A stretch of DNA of 64,000 nt from Mammaliicoccus vitulinus (GTDB lineage Bacteria > Bacillota > Bacilli > Staphylococcales > Staphylococcaceae): NCBI RefSeq assembly GCF_029024305.1, contig NZ_CP118974.1:2201069-2265068 (forward strand). The letters are read 5' to 3'. The position numbers were made by a program, and so were the translations under genes. The notes below the pieces were generated by a model, which searched no databases, was not told the origin of the DNA, and was given only the letters and a program-made list of their open reading frames with translations. Positions 43,287-53,034 of the stretch are shown piece by piece (the first letter of the stretch is position 1; every line of letters starts with the position of its first letter).

Positions 43287-44828
43287 ATGTGCTAACATTT
43301 CTTCTTTCACTTCATCTTTAGAGAGTTTTGAAGGGTAATATGTTGGCCAATTATCTAATTCTTTTAATACTTTATCTTTATCGTTGCCTATAAAGATATG
43401 GAAATGTACTGCTTTTTTAGGATAAATATTGTGATCGCTAAATTGTACATATTTCGGTAAATCATCACTTGCTTTACCTTTTAATTTATAAGTGTATCTT
43501 ACGCCTCTATTTCCTTTTTCATACTTAAGGATGTCATATCCATCGTATTCATATTCTCCAGTTGTCGTATGACCATTTTTAGTGAAGCTCATTTTATTTT
43601 GATCTATTTTAATATTTTCTATATCTGTTTTATACCCTTTATCGTAATACGCTTTATATTCTTTAGCGGACATATCGCCTTCTTCAGCTTTATGTTCAAA
43701 CACGTCATCAAGCGTACCGTCTTTTAAATATGGATAAACAGATTGCCAGTCTCCTTCGTAATCTGAAAGCTTACGATCTTTAACTTGTTCGTCTTTAAAA
43801 TATCCTTGTTCAATTGCTTTATCGTGTGCTGCTTCGGATTTATTGTCTTTAGTTTTGATTTTATCATTTAATGCTTTTTCGATATTTTTAATATTTTCTT
43901 TCATTAAAGTTTGATAAGAAAGGTCTTTGTTGTCTGATTGTTCTTTAGTTAAAGATTCCATGTTGCTAAATGATAATGGTTTAGCATCTGTTTCTTTTCT
44001 GATCGTATCTGTGATTTTAGATGAAATATTATTTTCATAAAGAATATATTTAGCATCTGTATCTTTAATTTCTTTAACAATTTCAGTTAATTCTTTCTGT
44101 GTTGGATCTTCAGCATTCATACTTTGAACACCTTTTTGAACGAATCCGTAACGTTGAGATAAGTAGCCTAAAGATTCATGAGAGATAAATACTGTATGAC
44201 CTTGATGATCTTTCGTTATATCTTTCAGCTCATCATCAATATCCGTTAAATCTTTATTTAACTTTTTAAAGTTTTTCTCATAATATGCTTTGTTATCAGG
44301 GTCTTTTTTAATTAATTCGTCTTTAATACCTTTAATCATATCTTTGTTCAGTTTAGGATCTAACCAAACGTGTGGGTCATAACCACCATGATGATGCCCT
44401 TCATGTTCGTGATCATGGCCTTCATGCTCATGTTCACCTTCATGTTCATGTTGATCTGTTAACAATTCTGTTTGATCAATACTATTTTGAAGTGATAATT
44501 TTTTATCATCTTGTTTAATAGTTGCTGCTATTTTTTTTGCTACGGCATCTAAATCGTCACCTGTATAAACAAATAAATCTGCTTTACTCGCGTTTAAAAT
44601 ATCTTTTTGCGTTGGTTCATAACTATGTAAATCTGTTCCTGCTGGATAAATAGATTCAACATCTACATGTTTACCACCAATCTGTTCAATAAAAGATTTG
44701 AGTGGATAAACTGTCGTCTTAACCTTTAATTTATCTGAATCATGATCTTTGCTGTCCGATTGATTACATGCTGCTAATACAATAGAAAGAACAAAGACAA
44801 TTGATAGTAACCCCATCCATTTTTTCAT
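43284..44828 (-). CDS. adcA: Zinc-binding lipoprotein AdcA (ZnuA + ZinT domains)
   Basis: A 514-residue lipoprotein (lipobox VLAACNQ). Residues 35-320 form a ZnuA-type cluster A-I domain with His in GTDLHSYEPTQ, DPHVWLDP and FISHESLGY, and a His/Glu-rich loop near residues 127-150. Residues 330-514 form a ZinT domain (SDYEGDWQSVYPYLKDG, HFHIFIGND). It captures Zn2+ for an AdcBC-type ABC transporter that is not adjacent here. ATG 44828 follows AAAGGAG. A Zur box covers the promoter region. Confidence 0.92.
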   Translation of the reverse strand: MKKWMGLLSIVFVLSIVLAACNQSDSKDHDSDKLKVKTTVYPLKSFIEQIGGKHVDVESIYPAGTDLHSYEPTQKDILNASKADLFVYTGDDLDAVAKKIAATIKQDDKKLSLQNSIDQTELLTDQHEHEGEHEHEGHDHEHEGHHHGGYDPHVWLDPKLNKDMIKGIKDELIKKDPDNKAYYEKNFKKLNKDLTDIDDELKDITKDHQGHTVFISHESLGYLSQRYGFVQKGVQSMNAEDPTQKELTEIVKEIKDTDAKYILYENNISSKITDTIRKETDAKPLSFSNMESLTKEQSDNKDLSYQTLMKENIKNIEKALNDKIKTKDNKSEAAHDKAIEQGYFKDEQVKDRKLSDYEGDWQSVYPYLKDGTLDDVFEHKAEEGDMSAKEYKAYYDKGYKTDIENIKIDQNKMSFTKNGHTTTGEYEYDGYDILKYEKGNRGVRYTYKLKGKASDDLPKYVQFSDHNIYPKKAVHFHIFIGNDKDKVLKELDNWPTYYPSKLSKDEVKEEMLAH

Positions 44829-44846
44829 CTCGTACACTCCTTTTAC

Positions 44847-44867
44847 AAATAGTAACGTTTACGATTT
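44847..44867. promoter_or_regulatory. Zur box of adcA
   Basis: On the minus strand AAATCGTAA-ACG-TTACTATTT matches the staphylococcal Zur operator (AAATCGTAAT-ATTACGATTT). It sits just downstream of the -10. Confidence 0.85.
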
Positions 44868-44870
44868 AAA

Positions 44871-44899
44871 ATTATATACTTTAATCGCATAAAAGACAA
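44871..44899 (-). promoter_or_regulatory. adcA promoter
   Basis: TTGTCT (44894-44899), a 17-bp spacer and TATAAT (44871-44876) on the minus strand. Confidence 0.75.
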
Positions 44900-45011
44900 G
44901 ACCTTATTTTCAAATAAATTAAATTAATCTTTTATTCGTATACTTTGTTAACATGAAATCGCTTTAGTATAATGATGTGAAGACACTATTTATTAAGAAG
45001 GAAGTGTTTGG

Positions 45012-45953
45012 ATGACACAAAACAGAAAAATAATTATGGATTGTGACCCAGGACATGACGACGCCATTGCGTTAATATTAGCTGGTGCCAAAACAAGTCC
45101 GTTAGACATTGTCGCCGTTACAACTGTTGCAGGAAATCAATCAGTTGATAAGAATACAACGAACGCATTAAATGTATTAGACATTATTAATCGTGGAGAT
45201 ATACCTGTTTCTACAGGTGCGGATAGACCTTTAATTAAAGAAGCGGCTTTTGCTGAAAGTATTCACGGAGAAAGTGGTTTAGACGGTCCTCAATTGCCTA
45301 AAGAGCCAAATTTAAAAGCTACAAATAAACACGGTGTAAATGTTATAGTTGAGCACGTTTTGAACAGTGACGTACCTGTAACGATCGTCGCAACTGGTCC
45401 ACTAACGAATGTTGCAATGGCGCTTATTCAACAGCCTAAAATCGCGGGCAATATACAAGAAATTGTCCTGATGGGTGGCGGCACTTTTGGGAACTGGACA
45501 CCAACAGCAGAGTTTAATATTTGGGTAGATGCAGAAGCCGCTCAAAAAGTATTTAAAAGTGGTATTCCCATTGTCGTCTTCGGATTAGATGTGACACATC
45601 AATTATTAGCAGATGGTCCTGTCATCAATCGTTTTAGTCGTATTGAGAATAAAGTATCAAATTTTGTTGTAGAATTATTAAAATTCTTCCAATCAACATA
45701 TAAAGAAGCATTCGACATGGATGGTGGCCCTATTCATGATGCTTGTACAATTTTATATTTACTTAATCCAAATATATTTAAGCTACAACACACATACATC
45801 CAAATCGAAAATCAAAGTACATTAACGTATGGTACAATGTCAGTCGATTTGAACAATACTTATCGTCATAAACCAAATGCCTATTTCGCTACTGAAGTAG
45901 ATGTCGATTTAGCATGGGATATTATGGAACAATCGTTAAGAAGCTATCACTAA
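45012..45953 (+). CDS. Inosine/uridine-preferring nucleoside hydrolase
   Basis: A 313-residue enzyme with the N-terminal calcium-site signature DCDPGHDDAIAL, the VMMGG-like stretch EIVLMGGGTFGNWTPTAEFNIWVDAEAA, and the catalytic histidine in PIHDACTI. It splits nucleosides into ribose and base. The sequence resembles the RihA/RihB (pyrimidine-preferring) group, but specificity is not certain. It has a single-gene unit ended by a strong terminator. Confidence 0.88.
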   Translation: MTQNRKIIMDCDPGHDDAIALILAGAKTSPLDIVAVTTVAGNQSVDKNTTNALNVLDIINRGDIPVSTGADRPLIKEAAFAESIHGESGLDGPQLPKEPNLKATNKHGVNVIVEHVLNSDVPVTIVATGPLTNVAMALIQQPKIAGNIQEIVLMGGGTFGNWTPTAEFNIWVDAEAAQKVFKSGIPIVVFGLDVTHQLLADGPVINRFSRIENKVSNFVVELLKFFQSTYKEAFDMDGGPIHDACTILYLLNPNIFKLQHTYIQIENQSTLTYGTMSVDLNNTYRHKPNAYFATEVDVDLAWDIMEQSLRSYH

Positions 45954-45974
45954 ATATACCTTTTAAGGCATGAG

Positions 45975-46024
45975 AAAAAGCCGCAGAAACTCATTTTTTA
46001 CAATGAATTTCTGCGGCTTTTTTA
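45975..46024. terminator. Bidirectional terminator
   Basis: AAAAGCCGCAGAAA.TCATT pairs with AATGAATTTCTGCGGCTTTT between convergent genes. Confidence 0.85.
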
Positions 46025-46025
46025 A

Positions 46026-46688
46026 TTATTGCTGTTTCAATTCTCCATCGACCATTTTAAAGACTTTATCACAATATGTTGTTAATCTTTCATCGTGCGT
46101 CACGATAATACATAACTTGTTGAGTTCTTTTGTTTCTCTTTTCAATATTTCCATTACTTCTATAGCATTTTCTGTATCTAATGAAGCTGTTGGTTCATCT
46201 GCGAGTATCACAGACGGGTTCGTATATAATGCTTTCGCAATTGCTACTCTTTGTTTTTGTCCACCTGATATTTCACTTGGCAATTGAGTTAATATTTTAT
46301 CAAGTCCAAGTTGATTTAATAACCTTTTATGCTCGTCTTCTTTCATGACACCTTTTTTCACTTTTTTAAGTAACTCAAATTGTTGTTTCACAGTTAAAAA
46401 TGGAATGAGATTACTCGTTTGCAGAATAAATCCAATTTCTTTTAATCTTAATTTAGAAAGCTGCTTTTCATTAAATGGATTAATTTTTTGTCCATTTATT
46501 GATACCGTACCTTCTGATGGTAATTGTAGTGCACCAGCCATCGTTAAAAGTGTACTTTTCCCGGAACCTGATGGACCGATAATAGCGACGAGCTCACCTT
46601 TTTCCAAATTGAAATTTGTAGATTTCACAGCTTCTATCGTTCGATTACCGTCTTTAAATGATTTACTTACATTTTCAAATGCTAACAT
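46026..46688 (-). CDS. ABC transporter ATP-binding protein (HrtA/MacB-like)
   Basis: A 220-residue ATPase with Walker A GPSGSGKST, Q-loop FILQTSNLIPF, signature ISGGQKQR and Walker B VILADEPTASLD. It belongs to the LolD/MacB/HrtA branch that partners FtsX-type permeases. It lies 12 bp after the permease gene. Heme export is possible, by resemblance to HrtAB, but unproven. Confidence 0.8.
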   Translation of the reverse strand: MLAFENVSKSFKDGNRTIEAVKSTNFNLEKGELVAIIGPSGSGKSTLLTMAGALQLPSEGTVSINGQKINPFNEKQLSKLRLKEIGFILQTSNLIPFLTVKQQFELLKKVKKGVMKEDEHKRLLNQLGLDKILTQLPSEISGGQKQRVAIAKALYTNPSVILADEPTASLDTENAIEVMEILKRETKELNKLCIIVTHDERLTTYCDKVFKMVDGELKQQ

Positions 46689-46700
46689 GACAAGTTCCTC

Positions 46701-47750
46701 CTAACTTATAACTTTCAATGGCTCTACTTTTCTAATGCTCAATACGGAGAATAAACTTCCTAAAATTGCGACCAATATTAACGCAATTCCGTATATAAAC
46801 ATTGTTAAGTAATCAAATTTAATAGGTACCGCTTCTGGTAGGAATGCTCCTGTTAATACAGTTAAACCTAAGCCGATCAATGTACCTATTAAAGCGATAA
46901 TAATCGTTTGGCTCATAACCGATCTTGCTAAAAAGCCATTCGTTAATCCTTGTGCTTTTAATACGCCAAATAAGTTTCTCTTTTGTAGCGTGATAATATA
47001 TAAGAAAATACCTATAACCATCGCAGATATCGCAAATAAAAAGACAATCATAAATGTTAACGTTAAATTCTGCGCTTGATAACCCGGTAAGTTAGTAATG
47101 AAATCTTCCATTTCATTTACTTCCAAGTCTTTATTTAATTGAACATCATTCCAATTTTTATCTTTAACGACAAGTGCATTAATATTATCTCCTTTAAGCA
47201 TCGGATTTAACTTACCTATCGTTTCATTACTCGTAAACAATACTGGTGATGCATTAAATTTCGAGCTTTCTGAGAAACCAACTATTTTAAGTTTTTCATC
47301 GCTATTAGAAAGTGATAATTCATCACCAATTTTAAAACCTTTTGTTTTCAAAGTATGGTCTGCCACAACTTCGTTACTTTTCTCAAAAAGTTTTCCATCT
47401 TCTAATTTAGGCATCAAGAATCCTTTACCATCTATACCAAATACAGTCGCATTTTCTTTTAATTTTCCATCTGACGCAATGACTGCAGTTTGTTTCAAGC
47501 CTTCACTTTTATCAAATTTCCCATCGACATCATCAGTATTAATAGAAGATTGAGCAACCGTTTGATTGGCATCTTTATTCAATACAATAGCATCAGCTTT
47601 CCATAAATCGACCGCTTCCCTATTCATATTCATCAAGCCATTTGCAAGACCAGATAATAAGAACAGCAGATAACTAATCATGACAAGCACACCAATGATT
47701 AGACCGAACTTCGTCTTATTTCTTCTCATTTCATTCCAAGCTAAGAACAT
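46701..47750 (-). CDS. FtsX-family ABC permease (HrtB/DevC-like)
   Basis: A 349-residue permease: one N-terminal TM helix, an extracellular domain of about 190 residues, then three TM helices (YIITLQKRNLFGVLKAQGLTNGFLARSV is typical of FtsX domains). ATG 47750 lies 9 bp after GAAAGG; a TTG nine bases earlier is too close to that site. It pairs with the ATPase downstream. No two-component genes such as hssRS accompany it. Confidence 0.75.
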   Translation of the reverse strand: MFLAWNEMRRNKTKFGLIIGVLVMISYLLFLLSGLANGLMNMNREAVDLWKADAIVLNKDANQTVAQSSINTDDVDGKFDKSEGLKQTAVIASDGKLKENATVFGIDGKGFLMPKLEDGKLFEKSNEVVADHTLKTKGFKIGDELSLSNSDEKLKIVGFSESSKFNASPVLFTSNETIGKLNPMLKGDNINALVVKDKNWNDVQLNKDLEVNEMEDFITNLPGYQAQNLTLTFMIVFLFAISAMVIGIFLYIITLQKRNLFGVLKAQGLTNGFLARSVMSQTIIIALIGTLIGLGLTVLTGAFLPEAVPIKFDYLTMFIYGIALILVAILGSLFSVLSIRKVEPLKVIS

Positions 47751-47887
47751 ATTTCCCAACCTTTCCTTTAAACATTTATTATCTATTTAATTATAACATT
47801 ATAAAATAAGTATTTTACAACATTAACAATATTGTAAGATACTAACTATAAACCTATTGACGTGAGTTAAATCTGGAAAATGGTGAA

Positions 47888-48215
47888 GTCGTGAGTTTAG
47901 TCCGAAGTTAATCCAAGACATAGCCTATGTCGTGAGTTAAGTACAAAGTTAATCCAAGACATAGCCTATGTCGTGAGTTAAGTACAAAGTTAATCCAAGA
48001 CATTGCACATGTTGTGAGTTTAGTCTGAAGTTAATCCAAGACATCGCCCATGTCGTGAGTTAAGTCTGAAGTTAATCCAAGACTTTGCCTATGTCGTGAG
48101 TTAAGTACTGAGTTAATCCAAGACATTGACTAAGTCGTGAGTTAAGTCCGCAGTTAATCCAAGACATTGCACATGTTGTGAGTTAAGTTCGCAGTTAATC
48201 CAAGACTTTGCACGA
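47888..48215. repeat. 41-bp tandem array, TTAATCCAAGAC family, 8 units
   Basis: Eight units of 41 bp (GTCGTGAGTTAAGT-N4-AGTTAATCCAAGAC), the reverse complement of the array at 35991-36565. The loop and the CATAGCCTATG-like linker vary between units. Confidence 0.9.
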
Positions 48216-48248
48216 AAGCGTCTTATTTTGAGTTGAATCAGGGTCTGA

Positions 48249-48445
48249 ATGTTGCTTGTTTGATCAGTCTTGCAACTTACAGGCCTTCTATGTTGCTTGT
48301 TTGGTCAGTCTTGCAACTTACAGGCTTTCTATGTTGCTTGTTTAGCCAGTCTTGCAACATTCAGGCTTTCTATGTTGCTTGTTTCGTCAGTCTTGCAACA
48401 TATAGACCTTCTATGTTGCTTGTTTGACCAGTCTTGCAACATTCA
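48249..48445. repeat. 41-bp tandem array, GTTGC family, 5 units
   Basis: Five units of GTTGC-N16-GCAAC with period 41 bp, directly after the TTAATCC array. The left flank GGGTCTGAAT and right flank AGCATGTACTTAAAAGAACA are shared with the other GTTGC loci. Confidence 0.9.
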
Positions 48446-48498
48446 GCATGTACTTAAAAGAACAAACGAAAAAATATTATAGAAATGATTATTCCCCT

Positions 48499-48592
48499 CG
48501 ATTTTGTAAAGTGCTGACGCCAGGGGGAATAGTATGCCGCGCGACTACAGGCTCGAGCCATACCCCCAGGCAAGCATGCACTTTCAAAATCG
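48499..48592. repeat. REP-like palindromic element
   Basis: A full copy with outer arms CGATTTTG/CAAAATCG and inner arms GTGCTGACGCC/...GCATGCAC, adjoining the GTTGC array. Confidence 0.85.
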
Positions 48593-48606
48593 TAATAATT
48601 AATAGA

Positions 48607-48641
48607 AAAAAGTCCGTTGGAATGTTCCAACGAACTTTTTA
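48607..48641 (-). terminator. Terminator of the DUF3995 gene
   Basis: AAAAAGT.CGTTGGAA pairs with TTCCAACGAACTTTTT, abutting the stop codon. Confidence 0.8.
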
Positions 48642-48642
48642 A

Positions 48643-49086
48643 TCATGCTTTACTCATAAACTTATGCAACGACAATACGTAACCTAACAACCCGATACCC
48701 CATAATAAAAACAATGGATCCCATACGAATGCTTGGCCAATTGTTGAGAAATAATTATGATTTTCTATTATTTTAAAGAGCTTCAACCAACCTACTATTG
48801 TATTTATCCCGCCATACAATATGAGAAAAACACTACCGGCTAACGATATATAATATATTCTTTTATCGAAGTGATTTGTTAAGGTCAATGGTATGACAGT
48901 CGCGCCGAATTTAATGAGTGCGACGACGATTAACGCCATGTTCATCCATATGCCAAACCGTGCACTTAACGTAAACACCCAGGAACCTACTGTTATTAAT
49001 CCCGCGTTCCCGCCTAGTCCCCAATACAACGAGAACAGTGTATGAACGATACCTGCTATAACAAATAATGATATATACTTTTTCAT
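48643..49086 (-). CDS. DUF3995 four-helix membrane protein
   Basis: A 147-residue protein with four TM helices and the DUF3995 signature HTLFSLYWGLGGNAGL near the N-terminus, ending in FVWDPLFLLWGIGLLGYV. Its function is unknown. ATG 49086 follows AGGTGAT; a longer frame starting at 49107 is not supported. Confidence 0.65.
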   Translation of the reverse strand: MKKYISLFVIAGIVHTLFSLYWGLGGNAGLITVGSWVFTLSARFGIWMNMALIVVALIKFGATVIPLTLTNHFDKRIYYISLAGSVFLILYGGINTIVGWLKLFKIIENHNYFSTIGQAFVWDPLFLLWGIGLLGYVLSLHKFMSKA

Positions 49087-49130
49087 CTTATCACCTATTT
49101 TAATCATTTAACTTCTGATTGCGTTTCCTT

Positions 49131-49946
49131 TTATATTTCAATGATTTGTATAGTGTTTTGTATTTCAGTTTCTAAATTTTTTGTTCTCCATTCTCTTTGA
49201 TATCCTAGACAAGGACATATATACTGTATCCCACTTTCTTCTATTATATTACGAAAATGTACATGTCCCATAATACTATACTTAATTGGATATATTTCAT
49301 AAAATTGATCAAAATCTGACGTTCCTATAAAAGCATTAAAATAATCAAATATTCTATGTGGCATTGGTACGGCAAACTTTTTGTGTGTGACGATATGCGT
49401 CATTAATATAATATTTTTATCTTTCACTTGTTCCAAATCATTTTTCACAGAGGCTGCTGCTAATTTAGACATTTCTAAATCCGATTTACCCCAATCGATA
49501 TGTTCTTTGTCTAACCAAGTTGAGCCGTAATATTTTCTGTGCTCTAATCTTTCTAAACTAAATTTATCATGATCTGCGAAACTATAATCATACCAACCGC
49601 TATGCCCTACTATCGCCCATTCATCATTAATTATATATGGACTACCAATAATGCTTTCAGGTTGTGATTTATAATATTCGAAAATTTCATAAGACGTCTT
49701 TTCTTCTTGTTCACTTTTCCAATAATCATGATTACCCGGAATAAATAACACTTCTATATTTGATTGTTGTTTTACATTTTGAACAAATTGAATCGTTTGT
49801 AAATAATGGTTAGAAACATCTCCCGCGATTAAGAGCACGTCTAATTTCAAACGTGCGATTTCTTTACTTAAAATGAACTCAAAGTCCTGTGGATAATAAT
49901 CTTTGCTTCTATCTATATGCAAATCTGAAATCGTTCCAATTCTCAT
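49131..49946 (-). CDS. Calcineurin-like metallophosphoesterase
   Basis: A 271-residue phosphoesterase with the motifs SDLHID, AGDVSN, PGNHDYW, THIVTHKKF and GHVHFR that bind two metal ions. Its substrate is unknown. The second ATG (49946) is preferred because AGG lies 8 bp upstream, while the first ATG overlaps that site. It is probably co-transcribed with the DUF3995 gene 44 bp downstream. Confidence 0.8.
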   Translation of the reverse strand: MRIGTISDLHIDRSKDYYPQDFEFILSKEIARLKLDVLLIAGDVSNHYLQTIQFVQNVKQQSNIEVLFIPGNHDYWKSEQEEKTSYEIFEYYKSQPESIIGSPYIINDEWAIVGHSGWYDYSFADHDKFSLERLEHRKYYGSTWLDKEHIDWGKSDLEMSKLAAASVKNDLEQVKDKNIILMTHIVTHKKFAVPMPHRIFDYFNAFIGTSDFDQFYEIYPIKYSIMGHVHFRNIIEESGIQYICPCLGYQREWRTKNLETEIQNTIQIIEI

Positions 49947-50057
49947 ATACATGACCTAGCTTTCTATAATATAACCGTGTAACATCAATTTTATAGTAAC
50001 ATATTCTATCTCGATATCCTTTATAATAGAATTGACAATTTGATCGGAGGAATGACA

Positions 50058-50843
50058 TTGGACATTCAACAATTTGAACACTTTTTAAAAATAGACGCTA
50101 AAACATTTAACCAAGTAGATTTAAATAGTTTAAATCATTACATTAAAAGGTTTATGTATACAGTGCCTTTTGAAAATATAAACGTACAGAATGGTGTACC
50201 TATTTCTGTAAATGTTGATGATTTATTCAACAAAATTGTACATCAACACCGTGGTGGTTTTTGCTATGAAATGAATACTTTATTTCAAAATTATTTAAAA
50301 GAAAAAGGCTTTCACCTAGATTGCGTATCTGGAACGGTTCATGCGCCAAATGATAGTTGGAGTCGTGATGGTTCACATATGTCGACTATTGTTCATTTAG
50401 ATAAAGATTATATCGCCGATGTAGGCTTTGGTGATTTACCTACTGAAGCTATACCTATAACGCGTCCAGATGACGTTCACATTATTCATGATACGAATGG
50501 TTATTACCGCGCTATCACTGATGAAGATGATACGATACACCTTCAAAAACAAATAGATCGTGAACATTGGCGTACTTCTTACAAGACCCAATTCACACCG
50601 AGAAATTGGCCTTATTTTATAGAGCATTTACATTATAACGAGCATGACCCTCGTTCTATATTTGTTCAAAATTTAATTATTACAATGCCTAAACATTATG
50701 GTAGAGTAAGTATGTCTAACGAACATTTAACCGTTACGACTCGACACGATAAACAAAAAGAACGAGTTACACATGATAATTATAAAAAGCTTATAAAAAA
50801 ACATTTTGGAATAGATGCAACAATTAAAGCATTAGAAAGTTGA
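50058..50843 (+). CDS. nat: Arylamine N-acetyltransferase
   Basis: A 261-residue NAT enzyme with the complete catalytic triad Cys69 (RGGFCYE), His107 (GSHMST) and Asp121 (IADVGFG). It transfers acetyl from acetyl-CoA to arylamines and hydrazines. A TTG start at 50058 is preferred, 7 bp after CGGAGG, giving the N-terminus MDIQQFEHFLKI; the ATG at 50052 is only 2 bp from that site. Its stop overlaps the ribosome binding site of the MarR gene. Confidence 0.85.
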   Translation: MDIQQFEHFLKIDAKTFNQVDLNSLNHYIKRFMYTVPFENINVQNGVPISVNVDDLFNKIVHQHRGGFCYEMNTLFQNYLKEKGFHLDCVSGTVHAPNDSWSRDGSHMSTIVHLDKDYIADVGFGDLPTEAIPITRPDDVHIIHDTNGYYRAITDEDDTIHLQKQIDREHWRTSYKTQFTPRNWPYFIEHLHYNEHDPRSIFVQNLIITMPKHYGRVSMSNEHLTVTTRHDKQKERVTHDNYKKLIKKHFGIDATIKALES

Positions 50844-50852
50844 GGTCAGAAA

Positions 50853-51296
50853 TTGATATCTAATAGTGAATTACAAGACTTAGATTTATTCGATTTATTA
50901 AGTGAACGACATGGTATCGTACGTACCAAAATAGAAGATATGTGGAATAACACGCATGACATATACATTTCTAGTTCTGAATGGTATATTATGGCCAAGA
51001 TTTTTAAGCATAATCGTAATATGGCGTACATTACAAAAAGTGTGAATATCTCTAGACAAGCCGTACACAAATTTGTGAAACAATTAAATAAAAAAGGACT
51101 CGTAGACATTCAAGATGTTGAAGGCAACAAAAAAGAAAAATCAATACAGTTAACAGAACTTGGTGAGGCTTGCTTTTTAGAAAGTAAGAAACATAAACAG
51201 ATGATAGAGCAGCAGCTCATCGAAACAATCGGATCAGATAATGTCGATAAAATGAGAGAAATTTTGAAGATGGATTGGGATATAGAAAATCAATAA
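50853..51296 (+). CDS. MarR-family regulator
   Basis: A 147-residue winged-helix regulator (YITKSVNISRQAVHKFVKQLNKKGLVDIQ, KEKSIQLTELG). The TTG start at 50853 is supported by TGAGGTC overlapping the nat stop. With nat upstream and a drug-efflux-type MFS gene downstream, it probably regulates this cluster in response to an aromatic compound. It has one Cys, near residue 109. Confidence 0.8.
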   Translation: MISNSELQDLDLFDLLSERHGIVRTKIEDMWNNTHDIYISSSEWYIMAKIFKHNRNMAYITKSVNISRQAVHKFVKQLNKKGLVDIQDVEGNKKEKSIQLTELGEACFLESKKHKQMIEQQLIETIGSDNVDKMREILKMDWDIENQ

Positions 51297-51315
51297 TTTA
51301 TTTTTGTAAACCTAG

Positions 51316-51345
51316 TTGACAATTTACGTATCATTCTGCTAAAGT
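51316..51345 (+). promoter_or_regulatory. Promoter of the MFS gene
   Basis: TTGACA (51316-51321), an 18-bp spacer and TAAAGT (51340-51345), leaving a leader of about 140 nt. Confidence 0.6.
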
Positions 51346-51443
51346 GAGTAAGTTGCTATTTTTGAGAACGGCTATAACAGAAATAATAACAATACTATAA
51401 ACACTATGCTTTTGCTAGTTGCATAAGCTCTCAGCAAAATATT

Positions 51444-51464
51444 AATACACACCGATTGTGTATT
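51444..51464. promoter_or_regulatory. Dyad in the MFS leader, possible MarR operator
   Basis: AATACACA-CCGAT-TGTGTATT is a perfect 8-bp inverted repeat located 30 bp before the start codon, with the form of a MarR-family operator. A second hairpin (GCTTTTGC-TAGTT-GCATAAGC) lies just upstream. Confidence 0.5.
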
Positions 51465-51493
51465 CACTAGTAGAAGGAGATTAAGATTTTATT

Positions 51494-52906
51494 ATGAAAG
51501 CAGAAGTACAAGTAAAAAATCCAAAAACGATGGCGCTTATTTTAATGTTAGGTGCATTTATCGGTTTATTTGGAGAAACAGCATTAAACATGGGTTTAAC
51601 AAACGTAATGCAAGACTATGATATAAGTGCACCTACTGCACAATGGTTAACAACAGGATATTTATTAGTCCTTGCCATTCTCGTACCAATCTCAGCCTAT
51701 TTAACACGTTGGTTTACAACGAGACAACTTGTATTAGGTGGATTTATTATTTCATTTATTGGTACATTATTTGCAGCACTTTCACCAGTATTCGCCGTTT
51801 TAATGATCGGACGTATTATCCAAGCTGTAGGAACTGGAATTATACTACCCGTTATGATGACAGTGATGCTCAACATTTTCCCAATTAACAAACGAGGCGT
51901 TGTTATGGGCGTAATGGGATTAGTTATCACACTAGCACCAGCTGTTGGGCCAACATTATCAGGTATCATTATTACAACTTTAAGTTGGCATTTCATTTTT
52001 TGGTTTAGTTCAATATTTTATGTTGTTTTAGCAATCATTGCATTCGTTAAAATAAATAACGTATCAGAAATAACGAAACCAAAAATCGACTTTATTTCGA
52101 TTTGTTTATCAACAATCGGTTTCGCAGGATTAATTTATGCATTGAGTACGATGGCAGAAATATCTATCAGTTCTCCAATTGTATGGTTACCACTACTTAT
52201 CGGTATCATTGCATTAGTGCTATTCTGTTCTAGACAAACGAAAATGAAAGAACCAATGTTGAATTTAACAGTATTTAAACATCTAATGTTCACATTAGGT
52301 GTTATCATGATTTTCTTATTAATGCTTGTTATTTTATCAACAGCCATTTTATTACCTATTTATTTAAAAGGCAGTTTACTATTAACAGCAGCATTAGCAG
52401 GTCTTGTGCTATTACCAGGTAATGCAACAAACTTTATCTTATCTCCGGTAATCGGAACATTATTTGATAAATATGGTGCAAAATACTTCGGAATAGCTGG
52501 TTTCCTATTCATACTTATAGCTGCTATAGGATTTTCAATTTCAATTTCAGCAACGACACCTGTTTGGATGATCATATGTTTATTCATCGTATTATTCTTA
52601 GGTGTAACGATGGTTATGATGCCAGCACAAACAAATGGTTTAAATCAGCTTCCACCGCATTTATATGCCGATGGATCAGCCGCTATGAACACATTGATGC
52701 AAGTAGCAGGATCAGCTGGTACAGCATTAGCGATTACACTTTATACAGTCGGACAACAACAAGTCACTGGAGGATCTAGTGATTTAGGCGAAAGAGAAAT
52801 CATCGCGCATGGCATTCAATTTGTCTTTTACTTTATAAGCGTTGTCGCAGCATTAGGACTCATTACATCACTATTTGTTAAAAAACCAAAACTAACAAGT
52901 AAATAA
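51494..52906 (+). CDS. DHA2-family multidrug efflux MFS transporter
   Basis: A 470-residue major facilitator with 14 TM helices of the EmrB/QacA type: motif A region near residue 75 and motif C GLVITLAPAVGPTLSGII. It should export hydrophobic drugs by proton antiport. The ribosome binding site is AGAAGGAG. It is separated from the MarR gene by 197 bp containing its own promoter and a dyad. Confidence 0.82.
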   Translation: MKAEVQVKNPKTMALILMLGAFIGLFGETALNMGLTNVMQDYDISAPTAQWLTTGYLLVLAILVPISAYLTRWFTTRQLVLGGFIISFIGTLFAALSPVFAVLMIGRIIQAVGTGIILPVMMTVMLNIFPINKRGVVMGVMGLVITLAPAVGPTLSGIIITTLSWHFIFWFSSIFYVVLAIIAFVKINNVSEITKPKIDFISICLSTIGFAGLIYALSTMAEISISSPIVWLPLLIGIIALVLFCSRQTKMKEPMLNLTVFKHLMFTLGVIMIFLLMLVILSTAILLPIYLKGSLLLTAALAGLVLLPGNATNFILSPVIGTLFDKYGAKYFGIAGFLFILIAAIGFSISISATTPVWMIICLFIVLFLGVTMVMMPAQTNGLNQLPPHLYADGSAAMNTLMQVAGSAGTALAITLYTVGQQQVTGGSSDLGEREIIAHGIQFVFYFISVVAALGLITSLFVKKPKLTSK

Positions 52907-52941
52907 AAAAGCTTGGGAGATTAATCCCAACTCAAAATCAA

Positions 52942-52993
52942 TAACAACTCATTTCACTGATTTATTCAGTTAGAAATGAGTTGTTTTTTTTAT
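52942..52993 (+). terminator. Terminator of the MFS gene
   Basis: AACAACTCATTTC pairs with GAAATGAGTTGTT followed by eight T residues, preceded by a GGGAGATTAATCCC box of the 3' cassette type. Confidence 0.85.
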
Positions 52994-53034
52994 GAGTGGA
53001 TGAGGTTGAGGTCTGTGGCGGGAGCGAGGTCTGA

